DNA of 49,338 nt from Pseudomonadota bacterium (lineage in GTDB: Bacteria > Pseudomonadota > Alphaproteobacteria > Acetobacterales > Acetobacteraceae). The translations under genes were made by a program, and so were the position numbers. The notes below the pieces were generated by a model. It made no database searches and was not told the DNA's origin. It was given only the letters and a program-made list of their open reading frames with translations. How positions within the stretch are numbered: position 1 is the stretch's first letter; every line of letters begins with the position of its first letter. Location: the NCBI GenBank assembly GCA_021815825.1, contig JAKAZO010000011.1:1-49338 (forward strand), read 5' to 3'. This document shows, in pieces, positions 43,144 through 49,338 of the stretch.

Positions 43144-43347
43144 GGCGCGGCTCGGACATGCTGACTTCCTCTCCTCCGTCGACCCCACGCCGGGCGGCCG
43201 GGGCTGCGCAAGGCTACATGAGCCGCATGGGCCGCGCGAGGCGGCTTCTGGGCTTGCGGCGGTCAGCCGATGGCGGAAGGGTCGGGATGGCCCTTGAGAG
43301 GATCGTCCAACGAGCAGCTTAACGGCGCATCGTACGCAACGTCCGCC

Positions 43348-44019
43348 CTACGGCCGCGAGGCCAGCGCCGCGATCGCGGGCGCGGATCGTGCGACCCAGC
43401 CAAAGATGCCGCCCTGCGCGGCGATCATGCGCAGGGCGGCGGCGTGGAAATCCGGAAAATAGGAGCCGACGCAGTCGGACAGCACGAGGCACTCGAAGCC
43501 GCGATCATTCGCCTCGCGGACCGTGGTGTGGACGCAGACCTCGGTGGTGACGCCACACACCAGGAGCGAGCGGATGGCGCGGTTGGCGAGGATGGCGGCG
43601 AGGTCGGTGGCGTGGAAGGCGCCTTTGCCGGGCTTGTCGATCACCGGCTCGGCGGGCAGCGGCGCGAGTTCGGGAATGATGGCGTGGCCGGGTTCGCCGC
43701 GCACCAGGATCCGGCCCATCGGGCCGCGGTCGCCGATGCCGGCGGCGAGGCGCCCGCGCGCGCGCTTGGAAGGCGGCAGGTCCGCGAGGTCCGGCCGATG
43801 CCCCTCGCGCGTATGGATCACCAGGAGCCCCGCCCGCCGCGCCGCCTCCAGCACCGCGCGCGTCGGCGCGATGGTCCGGCGCAGCAGCGCGACATCGTTG
43901 CCGAGCGCGGCGCCGAAGCCGCCTGGTTCGAGGAAATCGCGCTGCATGTCGATGATGACGAGCGCGGTGTGCGCCGGATCGAAGGCGAATTCATAGGGGT
44001 CGGCTGCGATCACGGCCAT
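43348..44019 (-). CDS. Isochorismatase-like cysteine hydrolase, biuret-hydrolase paralogue
   Basis: 223 residues. Triad Asp24 (IIDMQRDF), Lys129 ([15 protein letters not shown]) and Cys162 ([20 protein letters not shown]). It shares [13 protein letters not shown], [18 protein letters not shown] and the C-terminal half with BiuH (39108), but differs at the N-terminus and around the pocket, so it likely acts on a related amide or ureide. It has its own sigma-54 promoter 23 nt before the ATG, lies upstream of the monooxygenase on the same strand and diverges from allophanate hydrolase. Confidence 0.88.
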   Translation of the reverse strand: MAVIAADPYEFAFDPAHTALVIIDMQRDFLEPGGFGAALGNDVALLRRTIAPTRAVLEAARRAGLLVIHTREGHRPDLADLPPSKRARGRLAAGIGDRGPMGRILVRGEPGHAIIPELAPLPAEPVIDKPGKGAFHATDLAAILANRAIRSLLVCGVTTEVCVHTTVREANDRGFECLVLSDCVGSYFPDFHAAALRMIAAQGGIFGWVARSAPAIAALASRP

Positions 44020-44052
44020 GGCTTCGCTCCGGCTGCTGTGCGTGCCAAGCTA

Positions 44053-44068
44053 CGCAATCCGCGTGCCA
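44053..44068 (-). promoter_or_regulatory. Sigma-54 promoter of the second cysteine hydrolase
   Basis: Read on the minus strand: TGGCACGCGGATTGCG, matching TGGCACR-N4-TTGCW at all defined bases except the last, with the correct -24/-12 spacing. The predicted start near 44042 leaves a 23-nt leader before the ATG at 44019. This is the second RpoN-type promoter within the same 10-kb functional cluster. Confidence 0.78.
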
Positions 44069-44082
44069 GGAGATGCCGAACG

Positions 44083-45798
44083 ATGCCAGTCGAGGACCCC
44101 GTCGCCGCCGTCGCCGCGTCGATCGCAGCCGATCACGCCTATGCCGACCCGGCGCTGTGGATCAGCCGGGTGCCCGATGAGGCGCTGCTCGCCCGTGCCC
44201 ACACGCTCGCCGCCGAGGGTCCGCGCGGGCGCGCCCTGTGGGGCGTGCCGGTGGCGGTGAAGGACAATATCGATGCCGCCGGCCTGCCAACGACCGCGGG
44301 ATGCCCGCGCTACGCCTATGTTCCGGCCGAGGATTCACCCGCGGTGGCGCGGCTCCTGGCGGCCGGTGCCATCATCATGGGCAAGACCAACCTCGACCAG
44401 TTTGCCACCGGCCTGGTCGGCGTCCGCAGTCCTTACGGGGTGCCGCGCAACGGATTCAGCGCCGCGCACGTGCCGGGCGGTTCCTCCTCGGGCTCAGCGG
44501 TGGCGGTGGCGGCGGGGATCGTGCCGCTCGCGCTCGGCACGGATACCGCCGGGTCCGGGCGGGTACCGGCGGCGTTCGGCAACATCGTCGGGCTGAAGCC
44601 GACCATCGGCAGCGTCTCGGCGCGCGGCGTCGTGCCGGCCTGCCGGTCGGTGGACACGATCTCGGTGTTCGCCGCCAGCGTCGACGAGGCGCTGGCCGCG
44701 CTGCGGGTCGTCGCGGTGCATGATCCCGAGGATGCCTACGCGCGGGCGGCGCCGTTCGCGCATCTGCGCCGGGCGGCGACACCGCCAAGCGGGCGGATCG
44801 GCATCGCCGATATCACGGCCCTGGTCGCCTCGGACATGGCGCGCGCCTACGAGGCCGCCGCGACGCGCTGCGGTGCGACGGTGACGGTCGACATCGGCCG
44901 CTTCCTCGAAATTGCGCGGCTGCTCTATGACGGGCCGTGGGTCGCGGAGCGCAGCGCGGCGCTGCGCGGCGTGATCGAGACGCGACCGGAAATCCTCCAC
45001 CCAACGACGCGCGCGATCCTCGAAGGCGGCATGAGCCGGCGTACCGTCGACGCCTTCGACGCCTTCCATCGCCTGGCCCAGGCGCGAGCCGAGGCACGGC
45101 GCCTGTTCGCCGGGATCGATGCGCTGCTGCTGCCAACCGCGCCCTTCTGCCCGACCCTGGCGGAGTTGGATGCCGACCCGATCGGGCCGAACGCCCGGCT
45201 CGGCACCTTCACGAATTTCGTCAATCTCTGCGACCTCGCCGCCATCGCCGTGCCCGCCGGGTTCGGCGCCGACGGGCTGCCCGTCGGCGTCACGGTGATC
45301 GGTCCCGCCTGGTCGGAAGGCCGGCTCGCCGCCATCGCCGACGCCCTGCACCGCGGCGCAGTTTCGACCGCCGGCGCGACCGGCCGAGCCTTGCCTCCGC
45401 CCGCCGCGCCGGATGCGCTGGCGGCAGAGGAGACAGCGCTGTTCTGCGTCGGGGCGCATATGTCCGGTCTGGCGCTGAACGGCCAGATCACCGGGCTCGG
45501 CGGCCGGTTCCTGCGCGCCGCGCGCACCGTGCCCGAATACCGCTTCCATGCCATCGGCGACCGGCCGGGACTGGTCCGGGGCGGGACGGCTTCCATCGGC
45601 GGCGAGGTCTGGTCGCTGCCGACGGCGGCGATCGGCGCGCTGCTGGCACGGGTACCGGCTCCGCTGGGCTTCGGCACGGTACGACTGGAGGACGGACCAT
45701 GCCTGGGCTTTCTCGCGGAAGCCGCCGGCGTCGAAGGGGCAACCGAGATCAGCGCCCTGGGGGATTGGCGCGCCTGGCTGGCGGCCCAACGTCGCTGA
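44083..45798 (+). CDS. atzF: Allophanate hydrolase
   Basis: 571 residues. Amidase-signature domain (residues ~1-440) with Lys60 (VPVAVKDNIDAAGLPTT), cis-Ser134 (PGGSSSGSAVAVA) and nucleophile Ser158 (GTDTAGSGRVPAAF), offset by 31 from AtzF Lys91/Ser165/Ser189. The C-terminal domain (~455-571; FCVGAHMSGLALNGQITGLG and VPAPLGFGTVRLEDG) is the allophanate-hydrolase-specific extension that completes conversion to 2 NH3 + 2 CO2. AGGAG lies 9 nt before the ATG. No urea carboxylase is nearby, so the allophanate presumably comes from biuret. Confidence 0.94.
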   Translation: MPVEDPVAAVAASIAADHAYADPALWISRVPDEALLARAHTLAAEGPRGRALWGVPVAVKDNIDAAGLPTTAGCPRYAYVPAEDSPAVARLLAAGAIIMGKTNLDQFATGLVGVRSPYGVPRNGFSAAHVPGGSSSGSAVAVAAGIVPLALGTDTAGSGRVPAAFGNIVGLKPTIGSVSARGVVPACRSVDTISVFAASVDEALAALRVVAVHDPEDAYARAAPFAHLRRAATPPSGRIGIADITALVASDMARAYEAAATRCGATVTVDIGRFLEIARLLYDGPWVAERSAALRGVIETRPEILHPTTRAILEGGMSRRTVDAFDAFHRLAQARAEARRLFAGIDALLLPTAPFCPTLAELDADPIGPNARLGTFTNFVNLCDLAAIAVPAGFGADGLPVGVTVIGPAWSEGRLAAIADALHRGAVSTAGATGRALPPPAAPDALAAEETALFCVGAHMSGLALNGQITGLGGRFLRAARTVPEYRFHAIGDRPGLVRGGTASIGGEVWSLPTAAIGALLARVPAPLGFGTVRLEDGPCLGFLAEAAGVEGATEISALGDWRAWLAAQRR

Positions 45799-45887
45799 TT
45801 TGATAAATGTCTTTACAATGAGATTTTGCGGCGATAAACAGGCCGGAGTTAACGGTTTGTTTACCAATGCGCATCACCATCCTCCGC
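45799..45887 (+). promoter_or_regulatory. AT-rich spacer after atzF, possible promoter
   Basis: This 90-bp stretch is markedly AT-rich compared with its surroundings (TTTGATAAATGTCTTTACAA and GTTAACGGTTTGTTTACC). Candidate elements are TTTACA (45812) and GATAAA (45833), 15 bp apart, which is short for sigma-70. It most likely drives the small gene that follows. No hairpin terminator for atzF is evident. Confidence 0.35.
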
Positions 45888-46100
45888 ATGATCGCAAGCA
45901 ATTCCGTGGCGGGCTTCGCCACCAACCCGGCCGCGCTCGGCATTGGCCAAGCCGGCGCAGTGCGGCCAGTGCGGGACGTGCAACCGACGGGGCGCAACGC
46001 CTCGGCGCCCAAGCAAACCGCGCCATCGACGCTATCGCCGTCACTGCTGCAACCGGGCAGCAATCTGCCGCGCGGATCGCTGCTCGACATCACCGCCTGA
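45888..46100 (+). CDS. Small hypothetical protein
   Basis: 70 residues from the ATG at 45888 (MIASNSVAGFATNPAALGIG), or 77 if the ATG at 45867 is used. It is Ala/Pro/Ser-rich, ending PGSNLPRGSLLDITA. The AT-rich promoter-like sequence before it and the compact C-terminal LPRGSLLDI, which I recall from other short Acetobacteraceae proteins, favour a real gene. There is no signal peptide or known domain. Confidence 0.45.
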   Translation: MIASNSVAGFATNPAALGIGQAGAVRPVRDVQPTGRNASAPKQTAPSTLSPSLLQPGSNLPRGSLLDITA

Positions 46101-46217
46101 TCCGGTCGCGCGGCAGACGCTGCGAGCGGGTGGCACGATGCGACCGTTCGAATAAACTCGCCGCGCACCGCCAAACGAGATCTTGATTGGCGGCCGGAAC
46201 GGTCACAGCTTGTGCCC

Positions 46218-46568
46218 ATGTCCGGATGGCTCCGCATTGACCGTACGAGCGAAGCATGCGAGCGCCGTGAACGCACCTTCTTGGAGCGGCTTTGCTCTGT
46301 GCTGGCCGTGTCGCTGATCGCAGCCGCGCCGGCAACGCCCGACTCGAGTGGCTTCGTCCCTGCGCCCTTGCCCAACACCGATATCACGGCCCCCGAAGGG
46401 CCACAGCGGGCGCAAGGCACGCACCTCGCACCAAGGCTCTGGCAGCCGGTGCCGGCGGCACCGGGCAGCTCGGTGGGCAGCTCCCTTCCCGGCCTCACGA
46501 CGCAGAGCGCCAAGGACCGCTACAGCCTGCCTTCGCCCGGGGTCAACCTGACGGTTCCGCTGAAATAG
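46218..46568 (+). CDS. Small probably exported hypothetical protein
   Basis: 116 residues from the ATG at 46218 (a GTG two codons earlier is possible). A hydrophobic stretch LCSVLAVSLIAAAPA at residues ~26-40 may be a signal, with cleavage near APATPDSSG. The mature part is Pro/Ser/Gly-rich and ends KDRYSLPSPGVNLTVPLK. It resembles no family I can name. It converges on the glycine-rich lipoprotein gene 27 bp away. The N-terminal charged stretch before the hydrophobic segment is unusually long, so the start may be wrong. Confidence 0.5.
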   Translation: MSGWLRIDRTSEACERRERTFLERLCSVLAVSLIAAAPATPDSSGFVPAPLPNTDITAPEGPQRAQGTHLAPRLWQPVPAAPGSSVGSSLPGLTTQSAKDRYSLPSPGVNLTVPLK

Positions 46569-46595
46569 CAGCCATTCGCGGAGGGCACGGACCGG

Positions 46596-46892
46596 TCAGT
46601 CGTCGTCGCCGCCGCCCCAACCGCCGCCCTCGCCGAAGCCGCCCATGCCGCCGTAGCCCATGCCACCGAAGAAGGGCATCGCCGGCGCGCCGTAGCCCAT
46701 GCCGCCCCAGCCGCCCCCGTCGTCGTCGCCGCCATCGCCCATGCCGTTGTAATAGCCCGGTCCGACAAAGCCGGCGCAGCCGCCAAGCACCGAGAGAGCC
46801 AGCGCAAGCGCGGCCAGCCGCCCCATTCCCCGTCCCATCACCGCTCTACCCCGCACGCTCACCATCCCGCGGTCATGCCCAACCGCCTTCAT
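46596..46892 (-). CDS. Glycine-rich lipoprotein
   Basis: 98 residues from the ATG at 46892 (GAGG about 7 nt upstream); ATGs at 46865 and 46838 would give a more normal signal length. Signal helix RLAALALALSVLGGC with lipobox LGGC, then a short mature part almost wholly of Gly, Met, Tyr, Trp and Asp (repeated GMGYGG and GWGG units, final GGGDDD). Low complexity points to a structural or surface role; unknown function. Confidence 0.65.
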   Translation of the reverse strand: MKAVGHDRGMVSVRGRAVMGRGMGRLAALALALSVLGGCAGFVGPGYYNGMGDGGDDDGGGWGGMGYGAPAMPFFGGMGYGGMGGFGEGGGWGGGDDD

Positions 46893-46957
46893 GCGAAACC
46901 TCGCATGGGTTCATAGCACGCACCATTAAATACCGATCCATGACCGACGGGGCCCGA

Positions 46958-47965
46958 TCAAGGCGTCGGCAGCCATTGGACGTCGGCGACGCGATCAGCT
47001 CCGGCGGCGATCATCGCCAGCCGGTCGAAGCCAAGCGCAATGCCGGCGCTCTCAGGCATGGCGGGCAGGGCGGCGAGAAGCGCCTCGTCCAGGGGCCAGT
47101 CCTGCCCGCCCAGCGCGGCGCGGCGGGCGCGGTCGGCCAGGAAGCGGGCGCGCTGCTCCACGGGATCGGTCAATTCGACGAAGGCGTTGGCCAGTTCGAT
47201 GCCGCAGAGGAACAGTTCGAAGCGCAGCGCGACGCGCGGATCCGCCGGATCGCGTTGCGCCAGAGCCGCCTGCGCCGCCGGCCAGTGGGTCAGGAAGGTC
47301 GGATGGGCACGGCCCAGTGCTGGCTCGACGCGCGCGAGGAGGAGGCGAAAGAACAAGTCCTCCCAGTCCTCACCGGCCCGGAGCGCCACCCCAGCGGCGG
47401 CGGCCAGCGCCGCGGCATCGCCCGCCGTCGCCAGCAGATCGGCGCCGACATCGCGCTCGAACGCCTCCGCCATGGTCAGGCGTTCGGCTCGTGCCAGATC
47501 GGTGGTCACCCCGCGGCAGGTGACCACTGGCGGCAGCACCGCGCGCAGCAGATCGTGGGTCTCGGCAATGAGATCGTCCATTCCGGCGCCCGGGGCGTAC
47601 CATTCCAGCATCGTGAATTCTGCAGCATGCAGATCGCTCGCCTCGCCATTGCGCCACACGCGGGCAAGCTGGAAAATCCTGCCCGCGCCGCCGGCGAGCA
47701 GGCGCTTCATGGCGAACTCCGGGCTGGTGTGCAGGAACAGAGGCGCCCGGCTGCCGTCCGGCGCCTCGCGCTCGGTGGCGAAGGCACGCAGATGAACTTC
47801 CTCCCCGGGGGTCCGCACCGCGTAAGGCGTTTCGACCTCGGTATAGCCGCGGGCTGCGAAGAAGGCGCGAACGGCCTGGACGAGCCGGGCACGCCGGCGC
47901 AGGAAAGACAACCTGGCGCCGAGGCGGTCCGCGTCTGCGGCGGGGCGCGGTGGCGATTGCGACAT
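46958..47965 (-). CDS. epmA: EF-P lysine aminoacylase (EpmA/PoxA/GenX)
   Basis: 335 residues from the ATG at 47965. A class II lysyl-tRNA-synthetase-like catalytic core without an anticodon-binding domain: VETPYAVRTPGEEVHLRAFA, LHTSPEFAMKRLLAGG, IFQLARVWRNGEASDLHAAE, FTMLEWY and the C-terminal GIALGFDRLAMI (motif 3). It attaches (R)-beta-lysine to EF-P. Divergent from epmB with a 29-bp gap and one gene from efp, which makes the assignment firm. Confidence 0.95.
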   Translation of the reverse strand: MSQSPPRPAADADRLGARLSFLRRRARLVQAVRAFFAARGYTEVETPYAVRTPGEEVHLRAFATEREAPDGSRAPLFLHTSPEFAMKRLLAGGAGRIFQLARVWRNGEASDLHAAEFTMLEWYAPGAGMDDLIAETHDLLRAVLPPVVTCRGVTTDLARAERLTMAEAFERDVGADLLATAGDAAALAAAAGVALRAGEDWEDLFFRLLLARVEPALGRAHPTFLTHWPAAQAALAQRDPADPRVALRFELFLCGIELANAFVELTDPVEQRARFLADRARRAALGGQDWPLDEALLAALPAMPESAGIALGFDRLAMIAAGADRVADVQWLPTP

Positions 47966-47994
47966 CCGAACACGGCTCCTACAAAGCGCCGAAC

Positions 47995-49065
47995 ATGCCC
48001 GATGGCACCCTTCCCGACCAGCACGCGACACTGCGCGACGCTGATGGCTTGATCGCCGCCGGCCTCGCCGCGCCGCATCAGCGCGCGGCACTCTCCGCGG
48101 TCGCCAGCCGCTACGCCGTTGCCATTCCGCCCGCCCTGGCCGCGCTCATCGAGCGACCCGATGATCCGATCGCCCGGCAATTCGTCCCCGATCCGGCGGA
48201 ACTGGTGACCGCGGCGCACGAACACCCGGACCCGATCGCCGATGCGGCGCTGTCGCCGATCAAGGGCATCGTCCATCGCTACGCCGATCGGGTGCTGCTC
48301 AAGCCGCTTCTGATCTGCCCGGTCTATTGCCGCTTCTGCTTCCGCCGCGAGCAGGTCGGGCCGGATGGCGGGCTGCTCACCGATGCCGAGCTGGATGCCG
48401 CGCTTGGCTGGATCGCCGCCCGCCCGGCGATCCGCGAGGTGATCCTCTCCGGTGGCGATCCGCTGATGCTCTCCCCGCGCCGCCTCGGGCGTATCGTCGC
48501 CGCGCTGTCGGCGATCCCGCATGTCGAGATCATCCGCATCCACAGCCGAGTGCCGGTGGCGGACCCGGCGCGGATCAGCCCGGCACTGATGGCCGCGCTG
48601 GCGACGGAGAGGGCCCTGTTCGTGGTGCTGCATGCGAACCATGCGCGCGAGTTCACCGCCCCGGCGCAGGCCGCAATCCGGCGCATCCAGATGGCCGCCG
48701 TGCCGGTGCTCGGCCAGTCGGTGCTGCTGCGCGGGGTGAATGACAGCGAAGCTGCGCTGGAGGCGCTGTTTCGCGCCATGCTGCGGGCGCGGATCAAGCC
48801 TTATTATCTGCACCAGCTGGATCCTGCCCCCGGCACCGCGCGCTTCCATGTGCCGATCGCCGAGGGACGCGCCCTGCTCGCCACGCTCCGCGGCCGTCTC
48901 ACCGGGCTGGCCTGGCCGACCTATGTGCTCGATATCCCTGGCGGCTTCGGCAAGGTTCCGATCGGGCCGGACTATCTCGAAGCGGATGACCAGGTCCGCG
49001 ACCCCGCCGGGCGCCGGCACCCGCTGGCGGGGCCCGCGCTTGCCCGGGCGAAGGCTTCGGTCTAG
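47995..49065 (+). CDS. epmB: EF-P beta-lysylation protein, lysine 2,3-aminomutase (EpmB)
   Basis: 356 residues from the ATG at 47995; an in-frame GTG at 47950 would overlap epmA and is rejected. The radical-SAM cluster motif CPVYCRFCFRR is present, followed by REVILSGGDPLMLS, RIHSRVPVADP, VLLRGVND and KPYYLHQLDPAPGTARFH. It isomerises L-lysine to (R)-beta-lysine, the substrate of EpmA, with [4Fe-4S], SAM and PLP. 37 bp upstream of efp in the same direction. Confidence 0.95.
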   Translation: MPDGTLPDQHATLRDADGLIAAGLAAPHQRAALSAVASRYAVAIPPALAALIERPDDPIARQFVPDPAELVTAAHEHPDPIADAALSPIKGIVHRYADRVLLKPLLICPVYCRFCFRREQVGPDGGLLTDAELDAALGWIAARPAIREVILSGGDPLMLSPRRLGRIVAALSAIPHVEIIRIHSRVPVADPARISPALMAALATERALFVVLHANHAREFTAPAQAAIRRIQMAAVPVLGQSVLLRGVNDSEAALEALFRAMLRARIKPYYLHQLDPAPGTARFHVPIAEGRALLATLRGRLTGLAWPTYVLDIPGGFGKVPIGPDYLEADDQVRDPAGRRHPLAGPALARAKASV

Positions 49066-49102
49066 AAGCCCGCGTTCAACACGAGTGCAGGTTTTTTCGG
49101 CG

Positions 49103-49338
49103 ATGAAGCAGCAGGCCAACCAGATCCGTGCCGGCCAGGTGATCGAGCACGAAGGTCGCCGCTGGACGGTGCTCAAGCAGCAGATCATCTCGCCGGGCAA
49201 GGGTGGCGCCTTCATCCAGGTCGAGATGCGCGACCTCAAGACCGGCAACAAGACCAACGAGCGGTGGCGGACGGCCGATACCGTCGAGCGGCTGATGACC
49301 GACGAAAAGGAGGTCACCTACTCCTACGCCGACGGCGA
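49103..49338 (+). CDS. efp: Translation elongation factor P, C-terminus outside window
   Basis: The first 78 residues of EF-P, MKQQANQIRAGQVIEHEGRR and onward. The modified lysine is Lys33 in ISPGKGGAFIQVE, the lysine type that EpmA/EpmB modify, rather than the arginine type used with EarP. EF-P relieves ribosome stalling at polyproline. The remaining domains (about 110 residues) lie beyond the window end. Confidence 0.96.
   Translation, partial: MKQQANQIRAGQVIEHEGRRWTVLKQQIISPGKGGAFIQVEMRDLKTGNKTNERWRTADTVERLMTDEKEVTYSYADG

Overview
The window is GC-rich, densely coded chromosomal DNA from an alphaproteobacterium, most likely Rhodospirillales (Acetobacteraceae-like). This rests on composition, the tkt-gap-pgk order, the thrB-rnhA pair, a fbaB-thiE pair, clustered GANTC (CcrM) sites and protein resemblance. 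I recognise no rRNA, tRNA, CRISPR array, transposase, integrase or transcription-factor gene.

Layout. 1-0.8 kb: rlmJ (cut by the window edge). 1.3-3.3 kb: a HAD-superfamily protein. 3.3-10.1 kb: a translationally coupled operon of two transglutaminase-like proteins around a circularly permuted ATP-grasp/alpha-E fusion, a widespread but functionally undefined peptide-modification system, with a BKACE-type enzyme just upstream. 11.3-13.1 kb: a copper nitrite reductase fused to an N-terminal cytochrome c and an extra cupredoxin, with an FNR/NNR-like box upstream. 13.1-24 kb: a PEP-CTERM protein, thrB-rnhA, a tkt-gap-(alpha/beta hydrolase)-pgk-tusA-like run, an M20 amidohydrolase, a small lipoprotein and TonB. 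24.5-34 kb: CBS protein, mscL, cyanase, ClC channel, tandem BamE-like lipoproteins, fbaB-thiE and zapA.

33.6-45.8 kb is the most interesting part, a nitrogen-scavenging island. A six-gene operon encodes a BMP-type ABC importer (binding protein, two permeases, double ATPase) with a formamidase-like enzyme and a biuret hydrolase placed between permease and ATPase genes. It is preceded by a perfect sigma-54 promoter match and a possible NtrC site. Convergent to it lie an FAD monooxygenase with a DUF2783-like tail and a second biuret-hydrolase-like cysteine hydrolase that has its own near-perfect sigma-54 site. Divergent from that is allophanate hydrolase. Together these suggest uptake and complete hydrolysis of a ureido or N-heterocyclic compound through biuret and allophanate to ammonia and CO2 under nitrogen limitation. 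A 2-hydroxyacid oxidase and a PEP-mutase-family lyase, divergent from the operon, may belong to the same pathway.

46-49.3 kb: small secreted proteins, then epmA and epmB back to back and the start of efp, a complete EF-P beta-lysylation module apart from the optional hydroxylase. All functional calls come from reading motifs by eye; no database search was run.
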